Shown: piece after piece, positions 1 through 8,090 of the stretch | Position numbering within the stretch: the stretch's first letter is position 1 | Layout of the letters: each line of letters opens with the position of its first letter | DNA from: Thermoplasmatota archaeon | GTDB taxonomy: Archaea; Thermoplasmatota; E2; DHVEG-1 | Direction: 5' to 3' | Length of the DNA stretch: 18,938 bases | NCBI GenBank assembly: GCA_030612095.1 | Contig: JAUWOO010000015.1 | Span: 1 to 18,938 of the forward strand | Notes under the pieces: model-generated | Seen by the model: only the letters and a program-made list of their open reading frames with translations | The model's database searches: none | What the model was told of the DNA's origin: nothing | Translations under genes and position numbers: made by a program

Positions 1-353
1 CACGTGGATTTATTTTAGGAGCCCCCATTGCTTATCTTTTAGGATGTGGTTTTGTCCCTGTTCGAAAACCAGGAAAATTACCAGCAGAATGCGAATTTGA
101 AGAATATTCATTAGAGTATGGCAAAGATGGAGTCGAGATACATAAGGATGCGATTAATAAAGCAGACAGAATTCTAATTGTTGACGATTTGCTTGCGACA
201 GGTGGAACAATCAATGCCGTAAGAAATCTTGTAAAAAAATTAGAAGGCGAGATTGTTGAATGTGCTTTTGTTATAGAGTTGTTAGATCTAAATGGCAGAG
301 ATAAAATTAAAGGTGAAAATATTTTTTCTATTGTGAAATTTGGAGGGGAATAG
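1..353 (+). CDS. apt: Adenine phosphoribosyltransferase, 3' part (partial)
   Basis: Salvages adenine by joining it to PRPP to give AMP and pyrophosphate in the cytoplasm. The reading frame is already open at base 3 and ends with TAG at 351-353, so 116 C-terminal residues are visible and the start lies left of the window. The visible part opens with RGFILGAPIAYLLG, then VPVRKPGKLPAE (the flexible loop of APRT), then the PRPP-binding signature ILIVDDLLATGGT, and late FVIELLDLNGR. This order is diagnostic of APRT rather than of hypoxanthine or orotate transferases. The C-terminus after ELLDL is of normal length, so the gene looks intact on this side. An imperfect hairpin follows at 401-419. The next 240 bases carry no gene. 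Confidence 0.95.
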   Translation, partial: RGFILGAPIAYLLGCGFVPVRKPGKLPAECEFEEYSLEYGKDGVEIHKDAINKADRILIVDDLLATGGTINAVRNLVKKLEGEIVECAFVIELLDLNGRDKIKGENIFSIVKFGGE

Positions 354-400
354 ATCAAGTAAGTACGGTTGACTAAATACAAAGAATAATTAAAAGGACA

Positions 401-419
401 GGTTAAAAGAGAATTAACC
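401..419 (+). terminator. Possible hairpin after apt
   Basis: GGTTAA (401-406) and TTAACC (414-419) form a 6-bp stem with a 7-base loop about 50 bases past the apt stop. No long T run follows, so it is only a weak terminator candidate. In the rest of 354-614 I see only AT-rich sequence and no reading frame that looks like a gene. Confidence 0.25.
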
Positions 420-614
420 CATCCCAATTGTTAGTGAGTTTTAATGTTATCCATCACTCAAAATCTTACGTCTTAGTTTAGTGTATAACTAGTTAAAATT
501 TAACGTTGTAAGGAAGTTTACAGCCTACGCCCAGCACTCTTTTATCAAAAATAGTATTGTCTCTAGAATCTTGCATTACTTTGAAGTTACAGTGTGTTTT
601 CAACAGGTGAACTA

Positions 615-905
615 ATGGAAAAAACAGGAAATACAATCTATGAACATACTCAGGTTAAAAAGATACTTCATCGCGTGGACGTATGGTTTTTACCCTTTCG
701 ATGGGGCATCAACACATATCAGGGATGCGAATATAACTGCACGTATTGTAATGCGCGATACACTCATGAATATCTTGGACTCCAACTTGGGAATTTGCAT
801 ATAAAATCATGGTCAAAGACAATGCGGCAGAAGCACCTGGCAAAGAACTCTCAAGAGAAAAATGGAACAAGAAATGGGGTGGATTTTTTTCAAGTTCGGC
901 GCTAG
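615..905 (+). pseudogene. Radical SAM (SplB/COG1533-like) remnant, frameshifted and truncated
   Basis: The translation from ATG 615 (AGGTGA just upstream as ribosome site; a GTG at 594 is also in frame) gives the N-terminus of a SplB-like radical SAM protein. It reads PFRWGINTYQGCEYNCTYC, with the CxxxCxxC that holds the 4Fe-4S cluster, then RYTHEYLGL. Around 785-800 the homologous reading jumps to the frame with codons at 800, 803 and so on, where YKIMVKDNAAEA and GKELSREKW continue the family pattern (hydrophobic-VK-N-A-E, then ELS-W). So one frameshift splits the gene. Nothing of the rest of the barrel or C-terminus, normally some 200 further residues, can be found after about 905. The convergent transporter gene occupies that space instead. 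I read it as a decayed gene. A sequencing error could explain the frameshift but not the missing remainder. The radical SAM identity is firm; the substrate is unknown. Confidence 0.75.
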
Positions 906-933
906 AATTGCAGCATAGACTCAGTGCATTGCA

Positions 934-1548
934 TTATGGTTTCCAGATAGCGCTTCCCAGGGGTAGTATAGTCTTGCCAGCCATTGTATTTAGTAATATT
1001 GCAGCGGCTGCATAGAATGAAAACACAGAAGTCAACAGTAGGAATATACCTGCAGGTACAGCCGAAGCGCTATAGAGATAATGAGCTATCAATACTATCA
1101 CTGCTAAATCAACGAATATTAATATTGCAAACAATATCTTGTTTGTCATCAAGGAAGCGGCAGTGGCTATGATGCTGAATACCAAAATAGCAATGAGGCC
1201 ATATGCATAGTGTGTTACGTCAAATTCAACATCTGTAAAGATAGTGATGAATAGTGTTAGTGATATGGAGTACATGGTCATGGCGTATGCGGTAAACACA
1301 GTAGCCCCAAAGATATTTTTACGTTTAAAATCCATTGCACCTGCTATCAATTGGGCTGTCGCACCAAAGAAAAGGACCCAGGGTATCATGAGCGATTTAG
1401 AAGAGCTTGATGTCAATCCAAGATCGGTAGATGCTAGTACAAGAGCTGCAACTGCTAGGCCAATAAGGCCCAACGCCGCAGGTTCAGCTGTAAACATAGG
1501 GAAAGCCTTTACTGTTGTTTCAGATTTAATGATATTTTTCTCAGTCAT
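934..1548 (-). CDS. Acetate uptake transporter family protein (AceTr/SatP/GPR1-FUN34-YaaH)
   Basis: A small integral membrane protein of about 204 residues with six predicted helices, the size and layout of the acetate/succinate transporter family. The entry signature of the first helix appears as AEPAALGLIGLAVAA (family consensus NPAPLGL). The second half of helix 2 and the next loop read FGATAQLIAGAMDFKRKN and FGATVFTAYAMTMYS, matching the family's G-x-W/D-F-x-RGN-FGAT-x-F block. It should sit in the cytoplasmic membrane and move small carboxylates such as acetate. I start it at ATG 1548, which has GAGTGAT 4-5 bases upstream; a GTG at 1557 is in frame. It has its own AT-rich upstream region and lies 100 bases after the pilin-like gene on the same strand. 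The substrate is inferred from the family only. Confidence 0.85.
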   Translation of the reverse strand: MTEKNIIKSETTVKAFPMFTAEPAALGLIGLAVAALVLASTDLGLTSSSSKSLMIPWVLFFGATAQLIAGAMDFKRKNIFGATVFTAYAMTMYSISLTLFITIFTDVEFDVTHYAYGLIAILVFSIIATAASLMTNKILFAILIFVDLAVIVLIAHYLYSASAVPAGIFLLLTSVFSFYAAAAILLNTMAGKTILPLGSAIWKP

Positions 1549-1579
1549 GTAAATCACTCATTATTTTTCTCCCAGTATA

Positions 1580-1636
1580 AGATTCTATATTAAAACGTTA
1601 TCTCTCATTTTTATAATAAAAATATATATTAGATAT
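1580..1636 (-). promoter_or_regulatory. AT-rich promoter region of the transporter gene
   Basis: Read on the minus strand, this stretch has several TATA-like boxes (TAATATATATTT near 1620-1632 and TTTTAATATA near 1588-1597) upstream of the start at 1548. The second box is about 45 bases from the ATG, compatible with a short leader. Which box is used cannot be decided by eye. Confidence 0.4.
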
Positions 1637-1648
1637 ATGATTCAAGTT

Positions 1649-2224
1649 TTACAGCTCTATGCCATCGTTGCCTTGGATGAGTATATATATTTCATGGTTT
1701 TTTTGCACAAGTTCGAAGGTAAGTGTTGTTTTTCCACCATTACTAGATATGAAACCCTGTTCTCCATCATTTATAATCCATTTATCATCAGCGAATTCTC
1801 CCTCTCTAAATCTAAATTCTTTTTCAGATAGCCATATGACCTGCTTATTGCCACCCGCGACCTTATAGAATATTACTGAACCATTGCATGTTAAACCAGT
1901 CTCCAATATTCCGTCATTATTTGGATCAGGATCCACACCAAACGCTAGAAATATCAGAGTGTCTGGAAGATTAAACGTATGAGTTCTTTTTGTACCATCA
2001 CAACTGTTGATTTCATCCACATTTCGGGCTATGCCACTAGATATCATTGTATAAAGCTTTGACTCTAGAGTTCTGCATTCATTTTCCACCCGATTTTTAG
2101 CAAGTACGACACTAAGATTGTTGTATCCAACAGATATCATTATCACCATAGCTGCAATTACTGCTATGCTGATGATAAGTCGAATGGGAATCATATCAGA
2201 TGCAATATTATCCATTTTTCTCAT
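1649..2224 (-). CDS. Single-pass pilin-like (pseudopilin-type) surface protein
   Basis: 191 residues. The N-terminus has about 14 short polar/basic residues, then one strongly hydrophobic helix (about residues 13-33, LIISIAVIAAMVIMISVGY), then a soluble mostly beta-like domain containing CDGTKR and FGVDPDPNNDG. This is the architecture of archaeal pilins and pseudopilins whose helix packs into a filament core. I cannot point to a clean class III signal-peptide cleavage site, so the pilin label rests on architecture and place. It starts 25 bases after the HerA-like gene on the same strand, opposite the pilus ATPase and platform genes. I chose ATG 2224 because GGTG lies 6 bases upstream; the frame is open further 5' but there it overlaps the HerA-like gene and gives no sensible protein. 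Two extracellular cysteines (in NECRTL and NSCDG) could form a disulfide, with a third in LTCNGS. Confidence 0.6.
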   Translation of the reverse strand: MRKMDNIASDMIPIRLIISIAVIAAMVIMISVGYNNLSVVLAKNRVENECRTLESKLYTMISSGIARNVDEINSCDGTKRTHTFNLPDTLIFLAFGVDPDPNNDGILETGLTCNGSVIFYKVAGGNKQVIWLSEKEFRFREGEFADDKWIINDGEQGFISSNGGKTTLTFELVQKNHEIYILIQGNDGIEL

Positions 2225-2249
2225 AACAGCACCATCCAGACAATATGGA

Positions 2250-3542
2250 TTAGTTTGATTTCGGTTCCATGGCAAGAGACTCATCACCACCATGCCAACT
2301 ACGGCGATGTCGTATCTTGATAACATGCGATGACTCCGAGGTATCATCAATTACAAATGCGACGCCTTTTTCATCTCCTACCTTTCTGATAGATTCTTTG
2401 ATATTACTGTGCATATAAGTGGGGCGAACTCTACCCAATGCAGAGATATCATCCTGGGATGTAAGTCTATGACAAATGATGAGATCGCAGTGAGACATAA
2501 CCTCCTGATCTAAAGCACTAGGGCGCTGAGTAGCCATTATCATGGAAAGACCCGGTTGTCTCCCTTGCCGCATCCATTCGTTGATAAAAACATCCTTGCT
2601 TATGGTATCCTTGTCATCTGGCAGGAAAAGCTGTGCTTCGTCAATAGCTAGCCAAACCATAGGGATACCTTTTTCCTCTACATCATATCCCATCTTCTTA
2701 AGTTCATGAATCTTACGCTCCCGTACACGTTCTTCAAAGATTTTTTCACCGATAATACTTGCTAATATAATCTTCAGATTTGGATCGGGCAAATGACTGA
2801 CATCAAGGACAGTAATGCCACCCCGAATCACAATGTCTTTAATGCTTATTCCATCTCTATCAAAAACGTCCCAGGATTCTGCCATGGTTAAAAAATTCTC
2901 AGCAGCACCCTTAACATTGTCATTAATTCTCTCATCGCTTTTGATACATTCTAATAAATCAAAGATTGAAAACTGGTTAGATTTTGACTGCATTTCAAGA
3001 ACAGCGCGTGTCAATACAATCCCAAAAGGATCTGTAGATTTAATATTGAAAAGTTGACACCAATGAAATGGAGATAACTCAGATGTTCTAATGGAAAAGC
3101 TACGTGCATTGATGTCTCTTTTCTTATATTCCTCAACATGCCCTTTTGATACAAGAAGATTTATATCGATACCCTCAGGCTTATGGTTCCATTCGTTTAG
3201 TTTTTCAGTATCTCTTGTATTTGGAAAATGCATTGTCCAAAAAATTCCAAGTGTGTCAATAACGACAACTCCAAGGTTATCTCTGACTTCCTTTTCAAGA
3301 TGGGAAATTTCTTCTATAAAAACACCCATTGTGTATGATTTACCATAACCGCGTTTGCCACAGATTAGAATTATGTGTGGACTCAAAACATCCACATGAA
3401 CTTCTGCCCCCAAAGATGAATCTAGTGCATAATATCTCCCGATGTTCAATAGACCCTCCAATCTTTTCTCCTTACGTCCCAGGACATATTGCTTTTTCAT
3501 ATCGCGCTCTATAAGTATAGTGGCGTTTTTTTCCAACCTCAA
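2250..3542 (-). CDS. HerA/FtsK-superfamily ATPase in a pilus locus
   Basis: About 430 residues. Walker A is GKRGYGKSYT (62-71); Walker B is MVWLAIDEAQLFLP with D301-E302. Then come RQGRQPGLSMIMATQRPS, which carries the arginine and sensor residues, and DLIICHRLTSQDD. These are marks of the HerA/VirB4-FtsK hexameric translocase superfamily. Only about 60 residues precede Walker A, so there is little room for the full N-terminal HAS barrel of true HerA. No nurA, mre11 or rad50 lies nearby, against the DNA-end-resection role. The start at TTG 3542 is supported by GGAGGT a few bases upstream; TTG 3536 and ATG 3500 are in frame. It heads a two-gene unit with the pilin-like gene and shares a divergent promoter with the secretion ATPase. 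The role is probably coupled to that apparatus, but this is inference. Confidence 0.8.
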   Translation of the reverse strand: MRLEKNATILIERDMKKQYVLGRKEKRLEGLLNIGRYYALDSSLGAEVHVDVLSPHIILICGKRGYGKSYTMGVFIEEISHLEKEVRDNLGVVVIDTLGIFWTMHFPNTRDTEKLNEWNHKPEGIDINLLVSKGHVEEYKKRDINARSFSIRTSELSPFHWCQLFNIKSTDPFGIVLTRAVLEMQSKSNQFSIFDLLECIKSDERINDNVKGAAENFLTMAESWDVFDRDGISIKDIVIRGGITVLDVSHLPDPNLKIILASIIGEKIFEERVRERKIHELKKMGYDVEEKGIPMVWLAIDEAQLFLPDDKDTISKDVFINEWMRQGRQPGLSMIMATQRPSALDQEVMSHCDLIICHRLTSQDDISALGRVRPTYMHSNIKESIRKVGDEKGVAFVIDDTSESSHVIKIRHRRSWHGGDESLAMEPKSN

Positions 3543-3613
3543 CTAACCTCCATTTAATTTAGAAAATTATATATTTGCAATTTATATATTTTGTCGTCTG
3601 AGGAAACAATAGA
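3543..3613. promoter_or_regulatory. Divergent promoter between HerA-like gene and secretion ATPase
   Basis: Two TATA-like boxes lie back to back. TTATATAT at 3582-3589 faces right and is centred about 28 bases before ATG 3614, so that transcript would be nearly leaderless. AAATATATAA, read on the minus strand at about 3567-3576, faces left and would start a short leader containing the GGAGGT before the HerA-like TTG. A shared regulatory region of 71 bases fits co-expression of the two halves of the locus. Confidence 0.6.
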
Positions 3614-5839
3614 ATGGTAGAAAAGCTCTGTTCATATACTACGATAAGAAAAACAAATGTTAAAACAGTGACGCTAAACTGCAGGGACTGCGACATAGGA
3701 AATTCTACAATATTTGATGAAATTTGTAGGTCAAATATTTTTAAGATACTTCAAACAGAACATGGGGTAGATCAGCTTATCCTCAACCACGCTTTTGTTA
3801 AAATTTTCAGAGATGAAGCACTTGAGATTCTCAAAAGTCTTACTCATTTTATTGAAAATATAGATATATACAACGACCTAGAATTTCCTACTGGGGACTT
3901 GGAGAAATGCAAAAAATGTACTAGAATTAGATGCAAGGAGATACAAACAATAATTGAATCATCTAAAACCAATCCGGTTAATGCTCTGTTAAATCTTGAA
4001 AAAATACGGAAACAAAAAAAATCGTTAGATACAAAATGTAGCGAATGTGAGAGAAAATATAACGATATCATTGCCGAGATGATTTCAAAAGCAGAGTTTA
4101 AACAATATATCGTAGAGAAAAACATTGACAGTGATTCGTTTTATACTAATTGCATAAGGCCATATGTTAGACCCAGTTTTATTGATTCTTATATTCAGCT
4201 TGAACCACCTCCAGATGCCGTCTTTATGGAATCATATGAGGTAAAACGCAAAGGCGGGCGCCCCATAAACATCTCACTATATGTTCTCAGAACACGTCCT
4301 GAAAAACTTTATTTTGTTATTCCTCCGGAGTATGATTTGCCCCGTAGAGAGCTGCATCTTCTGGAGAATGTTAGGTCGCATCTTTCACGCCATAGGCCCA
4401 AAGACGCTTCTTTTATGGATGCAGAAACTGCTAGAGATTACTTTCAACATTTCGGAAAACAAGTGATAACTGGATTTGTTAAGGAACATCATTTTGATAT
4501 TGGTGCGGATAGGATTGAATATCTTGCCGATATTTTTGCACGCTATACTGCAGGTTTTGGTATTCTTGAGGATATTCTATTAGATTCTAGGATTCAGGAC
4601 ATTTATGTGAACGCACCTGTGGCAAATAATCCATTGCATCTTGTGGTTGAGGGTGAGGAGTACACATCTAATGTATACTTGTCCGTTGGCGACATTGATG
4701 CTCTTGCATCTCGTTTTAGAACTCTTAGTGGCAGAGCGTTTTCTGAAGCTTCGCCTGTACTTGATATGGATCTCGCGAGTTATCATACCCGTGTAGCTGC
4801 GATCAGTAATCCTCTTACGCCTCATGGCATTGCTTTTGCATTGAGGAAGCATCGTCAGAAACCTTGGACTCTTGCACATTTTATCGCCAATAAAATGATT
4901 TCTCCCGAGGCTGCTGGTTTTCTTAGTTTCCTAATTGATGGTCAAGCATCTCTCCTGGTAGCTGGGAGTCGCGGGGCTGGTAAGACGTCTCTTCTTAGTG
5001 CTTTAATACTTGAGATTCCTCAGCGTTTTAGGATTCTCACTATCGAAGACACCGCTGAGATACCAGTTGAGATTCTTCAAAGATATGGATATAAGATGCA
5101 GTCATTGATTACCAAGTCGATATCTTCTGGTTTAGGGTCTACTGAAGTTAATCCCACTGATGCACTTAGAACGGCCCTGCGCTTGGGTGAATCAGTTTTG
5201 ATAATAGGGGAGGTTCGGGGTGTTGAAGCTAAGGTTTTATTTGAGGCCATGAGAGTTGGAGCAGCAGGTAATCTGATCATGGGAACAATACATGGGTCGA
5301 CCACTAGGGATGTATATGAGAGAGTAGTCTATGACATTGGTGTACCAGCAACATCATTCAAAGCAGTAGACTCAGTTGTAATCACAGCACCTATAAGAAC
5401 AGAGGGGGGAATAGAACGTAAACGAAGGGTTGTTCAGATATCTGAAATCACAAAAACGGGATGGACTACAGACCCCGATTCTGACAGTATATTCCAAGAT
5501 ATGATGACATACAACACGGAAAAAGATGAACTTATTTCTACAGATTTACTTGATACGGGGCAATCAGAGATAATAGGAAGCATCGCTAGGAAATGGGGAA
5601 TCACCGTAGAGAAAGCTCTTCGTAACATAAAACTCAGAACCGATATCAAACAAACGATAGTAAACTACAGCAAACAAAACAAGGAATTACTTGAGGCACC
5701 TGTAAATCGTGATGCTAACAATGCCTTTTGGATGTTCATAGAGGAAAGTAAAATGCGGAGTGGTGAGGTGGACTACAACATTGTAAGAAGAAAGTGGATG
5801 GAATGGTTTAAAGAATATGCTGGAAGAAAAGTAGCATGA
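3614..5839 (+). CDS. Archaeal type IV pilus/type II secretion ATPase (GspE/TadA/ArlI family) with cysteine-rich N-terminal domain
   Basis: 741 residues, longer than typical ArlI (about 550). The C-terminal motor is complete: GSRGAGKT Walker A (451-458), IEDTAEI Asp box (477-483), SVLIIGEVRG Walker B (about 528-535), and the His box GTIHG (557-561) followed by VYERVVYDIGVP. The middle region LLENVRSHLSRHRP to AGFGILEDILLD and DIYVNAP is the usual N2 domain. The first 190 residues carry ten cysteines, including C23-x2-C26 with C38, C99-x2-C102-x4-C107 and C142-x2-C145, which suggests zinc or Fe-S binding. The enzyme would sit at the inner membrane face and drive pilin polymerisation with the platform protein encoded next; the two genes overlap by 4 bases (ATGA). 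No archaellin or arl accessory genes are visible, so a pilus or secretion system is likelier than an archaellum. Confidence 0.9.
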   Translation: MVEKLCSYTTIRKTNVKTVTLNCRDCDIGNSTIFDEICRSNIFKILQTEHGVDQLILNHAFVKIFRDEALEILKSLTHFIENIDIYNDLEFPTGDLEKCKKCTRIRCKEIQTIIESSKTNPVNALLNLEKIRKQKKSLDTKCSECERKYNDIIAEMISKAEFKQYIVEKNIDSDSFYTNCIRPYVRPSFIDSYIQLEPPPDAVFMESYEVKRKGGRPINISLYVLRTRPEKLYFVIPPEYDLPRRELHLLENVRSHLSRHRPKDASFMDAETARDYFQHFGKQVITGFVKEHHFDIGADRIEYLADIFARYTAGFGILEDILLDSRIQDIYVNAPVANNPLHLVVEGEEYTSNVYLSVGDIDALASRFRTLSGRAFSEASPVLDMDLASYHTRVAAISNPLTPHGIAFALRKHRQKPWTLAHFIANKMISPEAAGFLSFLIDGQASLLVAGSRGAGKTSLLSALILEIPQRFRILTIEDTAEIPVEILQRYGYKMQSLITKSISSGLGSTEVNPTDALRTALRLGESVLIIGEVRGVEAKVLFEAMRVGAAGNLIMGTIHGSTTRDVYERVVYDIGVPATSFKAVDSVVITAPIRTEGGIERKRRVVQISEITKTGWTTDPDSDSIFQDMMTYNTEKDELISTDLLDTGQSEIIGSIARKWGITVEKALRNIKLRTDIKQTIVNYSKQNKELLEAPVNRDANNAFWMFIEESKMRSGEVDYNIVRRKWMEWFKEYAGRKVA

Positions 5840-7830
5840 ATGTAGATAAACATTGGTTTGAAGAAGGAGTGTTTTTTGCCAAAAAATATTTTTCATGGAT
5901 GGCAAGAGATAACAAGAGAACACGACAAAAAATCAAGAAATATTTTACACCGGAATACATGGATGCTCTCAACTTTACGGGATTAAACATTGAGCCACTT
6001 GATATACTAGTTTTTGCCCATGCGGGGGCTTTCATCTCTTTTATGATTATTTTTATGATCGACTTGATCGTCATATTCTCATATGGTCTTAACATTGGGG
6101 CGATCGACACTTTGACATTGCTACTTATGATAATCACCTCCAGTTTTCTTCCGCTCATTATAATGAATTTGCTTGCCAATTATCCTAAAACATATGCGCG
6201 ATATGTGAATATCCATTCTCTTGGTGACATTCCTGAAGTGCTGAGTTACCTCGTGATGTATCTTAAGCTTGTGCCCAATCTCGAGAACAGTGTAAAATTC
6301 GCAGCTTCAGAATCATCCACGTCTCTTGTAAGAGATCTGCGCAAAATGCTTTGGGATATGGAAATTAGGGTTTATCACGGGATTAATGATGCATTAACAA
6401 ATTTTGCGGATTATTGGGGTAGATGGAGCGATCATTTTAAAAGAGCGTTATATTTGATACGGAGTTCTATACAAGAACCCGAAGAGGCACAAAGAGTAAT
6501 CACACTTAACAGGGCCCTTGACGTAGGTTTGGATGGTACCAGGGATCTGATGAATCAGTTTGCTAGTAAATTACATCAACCTACAATGTTCATCTATTCC
6601 ATAGGAATTATGATTCCTCTTTCACTAATTGCTATGCTTCCGGCTGCTGGATTGGTAGGGATGAATGTTACCATATTCCAAGTCTTTTTCTTGTATGATA
6701 TAATCCTTCCGTTGTTTGTCTTTTTATATACTCGTAAAATTCTCCTATCTAGGCCTGCAACTTTCAATCCGCCTGCTATACCTAGCAATCATCCTGATCT
6801 AGTGGGTATTGATACGCATAAAAGATTGATTATATCCCTAGTCGTTGGTTTACTGATTGCTATGCCCGGTATCCTGTTCATGGCGATTCCAATGTTTATG
6901 CCGGGCAACTCATCCAATGAAATTCTAAACTTTATTTCCAATCCAAGTGGTTTGAATAGTTATTTCCCAGTAACGCTTTTTATCATATGGGGTATTGCTG
7001 CAACAGTTACACTTTACAGTCTAAGTGTGTACCGGCCTTATAAAAAAATAAGAGACAACATTAAACAGATAGAAAAAGAATTCAGCGATGCGCTCTATAT
7101 TCTTGGTAAACGAATTAGTGAGGAAAAATCACCCGAAGAAAGTTTTATGTATGCGGCAAATACCATGGAAGGTGCAAAAATCGCTAAGGTTTTCAGTCAT
7201 ACTAGCTATAATCTAACAGCAATGCATACCAACATCCAGGATGCGTTGTTCAGTTCGGAATATGGGTCATTGAGGCATGTTTATTCTGATCGCATTAAAG
7301 CAATCATGCGTTTGTTTGTAGAGGGCATTCATAAGAGCCAGAGATCTGTAAGTATCTCTATTATTCGTATAGCTGATCATCTTAAGGAATTGCAACAGGT
7401 TGAAAACAAGATAAAAGACACGCTTTATCCCCTTACATCCACCCTGAAATCAACCGCTGCGGTTTTCGCCCCTTTGATAGCTGGCGTAACTCTTGCTATT
7501 ACTAAGTTAATATCAAACATTATTCACTCCATGGCTAGCAAACTTCCCACCGAAACATTTGCAGGTGGATACTCAAATACCTTTGCAAGTATCACTGATG
7601 TGTTTACTCTAGAAAACGTCCGTCCCGAATACTTTGTCCTTGTAGTAGGCATATATATAATCGAACTTGTTTTTCTTCTAACTAGATTTACGAATGGTAT
7701 TGATGAAGGTGATGATAAAGCGGAATATATGTACTCCCTTGGAAAGATTATGCCAACAGCAGTTGTAGTCTTGACTATTACAATCATCGTTGGCCAGATA
7801 CTATTTTCTTCAATTGTCCGAACGATCTAA
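5836..7830 (+). CDS. TadC/ArlJ-type membrane platform protein, double GspF-domain form
   Basis: 664 residues. Two hydrophobic helices occur near residues 54-82 and 90-116. A cytoplasmic block follows (NIHSLGDIPEVLSYLVMYLKL to DALTNFADYWGRWSD), then a cluster of helices from about 255 to 405. A second cytoplasmic block includes KEFSDALYILGKRISEEKSPEESF, and more helices end the chain. The repeat of helix pair plus E/G-rich cytoplasmic helix bundle is the two-copy GspF/T2SSF layout of archaeal TadC and ArlJ proteins, and the length fits. It anchors the ATPase in the membrane and presents pilin subunits for assembly. It starts inside the stop of the ATPase gene, so translation is probably coupled. 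T-rich tracts after the stop (7830-7855) could end transcription. The pilus type is not resolved. Confidence 0.88.
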   Translation: MNVDKHWFEEGVFFAKKYFSWMARDNKRTRQKIKKYFTPEYMDALNFTGLNIEPLDILVFAHAGAFISFMIIFMIDLIVIFSYGLNIGAIDTLTLLLMIITSSFLPLIIMNLLANYPKTYARYVNIHSLGDIPEVLSYLVMYLKLVPNLENSVKFAASESSTSLVRDLRKMLWDMEIRVYHGINDALTNFADYWGRWSDHFKRALYLIRSSIQEPEEAQRVITLNRALDVGLDGTRDLMNQFASKLHQPTMFIYSIGIMIPLSLIAMLPAAGLVGMNVTIFQVFFLYDIILPLFVFLYTRKILLSRPATFNPPAIPSNHPDLVGIDTHKRLIISLVVGLLIAMPGILFMAIPMFMPGNSSNEILNFISNPSGLNSYFPVTLFIIWGIAATVTLYSLSVYRPYKKIRDNIKQIEKEFSDALYILGKRISEEKSPEESFMYAANTMEGAKIAKVFSHTSYNLTAMHTNIQDALFSSEYGSLRHVYSDRIKAIMRLFVEGIHKSQRSVSISIIRIADHLKELQQVENKIKDTLYPLTSTLKSTAAVFAPLIAGVTLAITKLISNIIHSMASKLPTETFAGGYSNTFASITDVFTLENVRPEYFVLVVGIYIIELVFLLTRFTNGIDEGDDKAEYMYSLGKIMPTAVVVLTITIIVGQILFSSIVRTI

Positions 7831-7901
7831 TTTTTAGATAGAACTTAATTTTTCGTGAGCAAATCAGAGAATACTTAAAAATTAAAGGTAGAATATGTTA
7901 A

Positions 7902-8018
7902 TGTCGGGAGCGGGATCTGAACCCGCGACCTCCTGATATCTTAGCGAAATAGCTAAATGACGAACCCTTCAGCTGTGCTTATGAGTCAGGCGCTCTAACC
8001 AGGCTGAGCCACCCCGAC
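7902..8018 (-). tRNA. tRNA-Met (CAU), elongator type, with a 42-base intron at 37/38
   Basis: Read on the minus strand, all arms form. The acceptor stem is GTCGGGG with TCCCGAC (one G-U) plus discriminator A73. The D stem is GCTC/GAGC, the anticodon stem CCTGA/TCAGG with loop CTCATA|A, and the T arm GCGGG-TTCAGAT-CCCGC. No CCA is encoded. Exon 1 is 8018-7980, the intron 7979-7938 and exon 2 7937-7902, giving a 75-base mature RNA. The splice site fits a bulge-helix-bulge: bulges TA|A and AT|A flank a central helix CTCA/TAAG with one C-A mismatch. A 37/38 intron is a known feature of archaeal elongator tRNA-Met. The anticodon stem lacks the GGG/CCC of initiators. A tRNA-Ile2 read through a modified C34 shares the same anticodon and is the main alternative. 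Confidence 0.92.
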
Positions 8019-8053
8019 ATTTCAAATGATGAATTTGTAACCTGGAATGCAGG

Positions 8054-8068
8054 CCTAATTTATAAAAA
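8054..8068 (-). promoter_or_regulatory. TATA box of the tRNA-Met gene
   Basis: On the minus strand TTTTTATAAATTA lies about 40-50 bases before the mature 5' end at 8018, giving a short 5' trailer for RNase P. The AAAG just before the box fits a BRE element. Confidence 0.5.
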
Positions 8069-8090
8069 CTTTCCAAGCAAATATGTATTC

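Noticed and set aside
32..427. 131-codon minus-strand frame over apt
   Set aside because: It is the shadow of the apt frame, whose PRPP-binding motif is unmistakable on the plus strand.
809..1015. 68-codon frame after the radical SAM remnant
   Set aside because: Its first third continues the broken radical SAM gene in a shifted frame. The rest is antisense to the transporter and not a separate gene.
2225..2350. Longer start for the pilin-like protein
   Set aside because: The extra residues overlap the HerA-like C-terminus in another frame and would bury the membrane helix. ATG 2224 has GGTG at a good distance.
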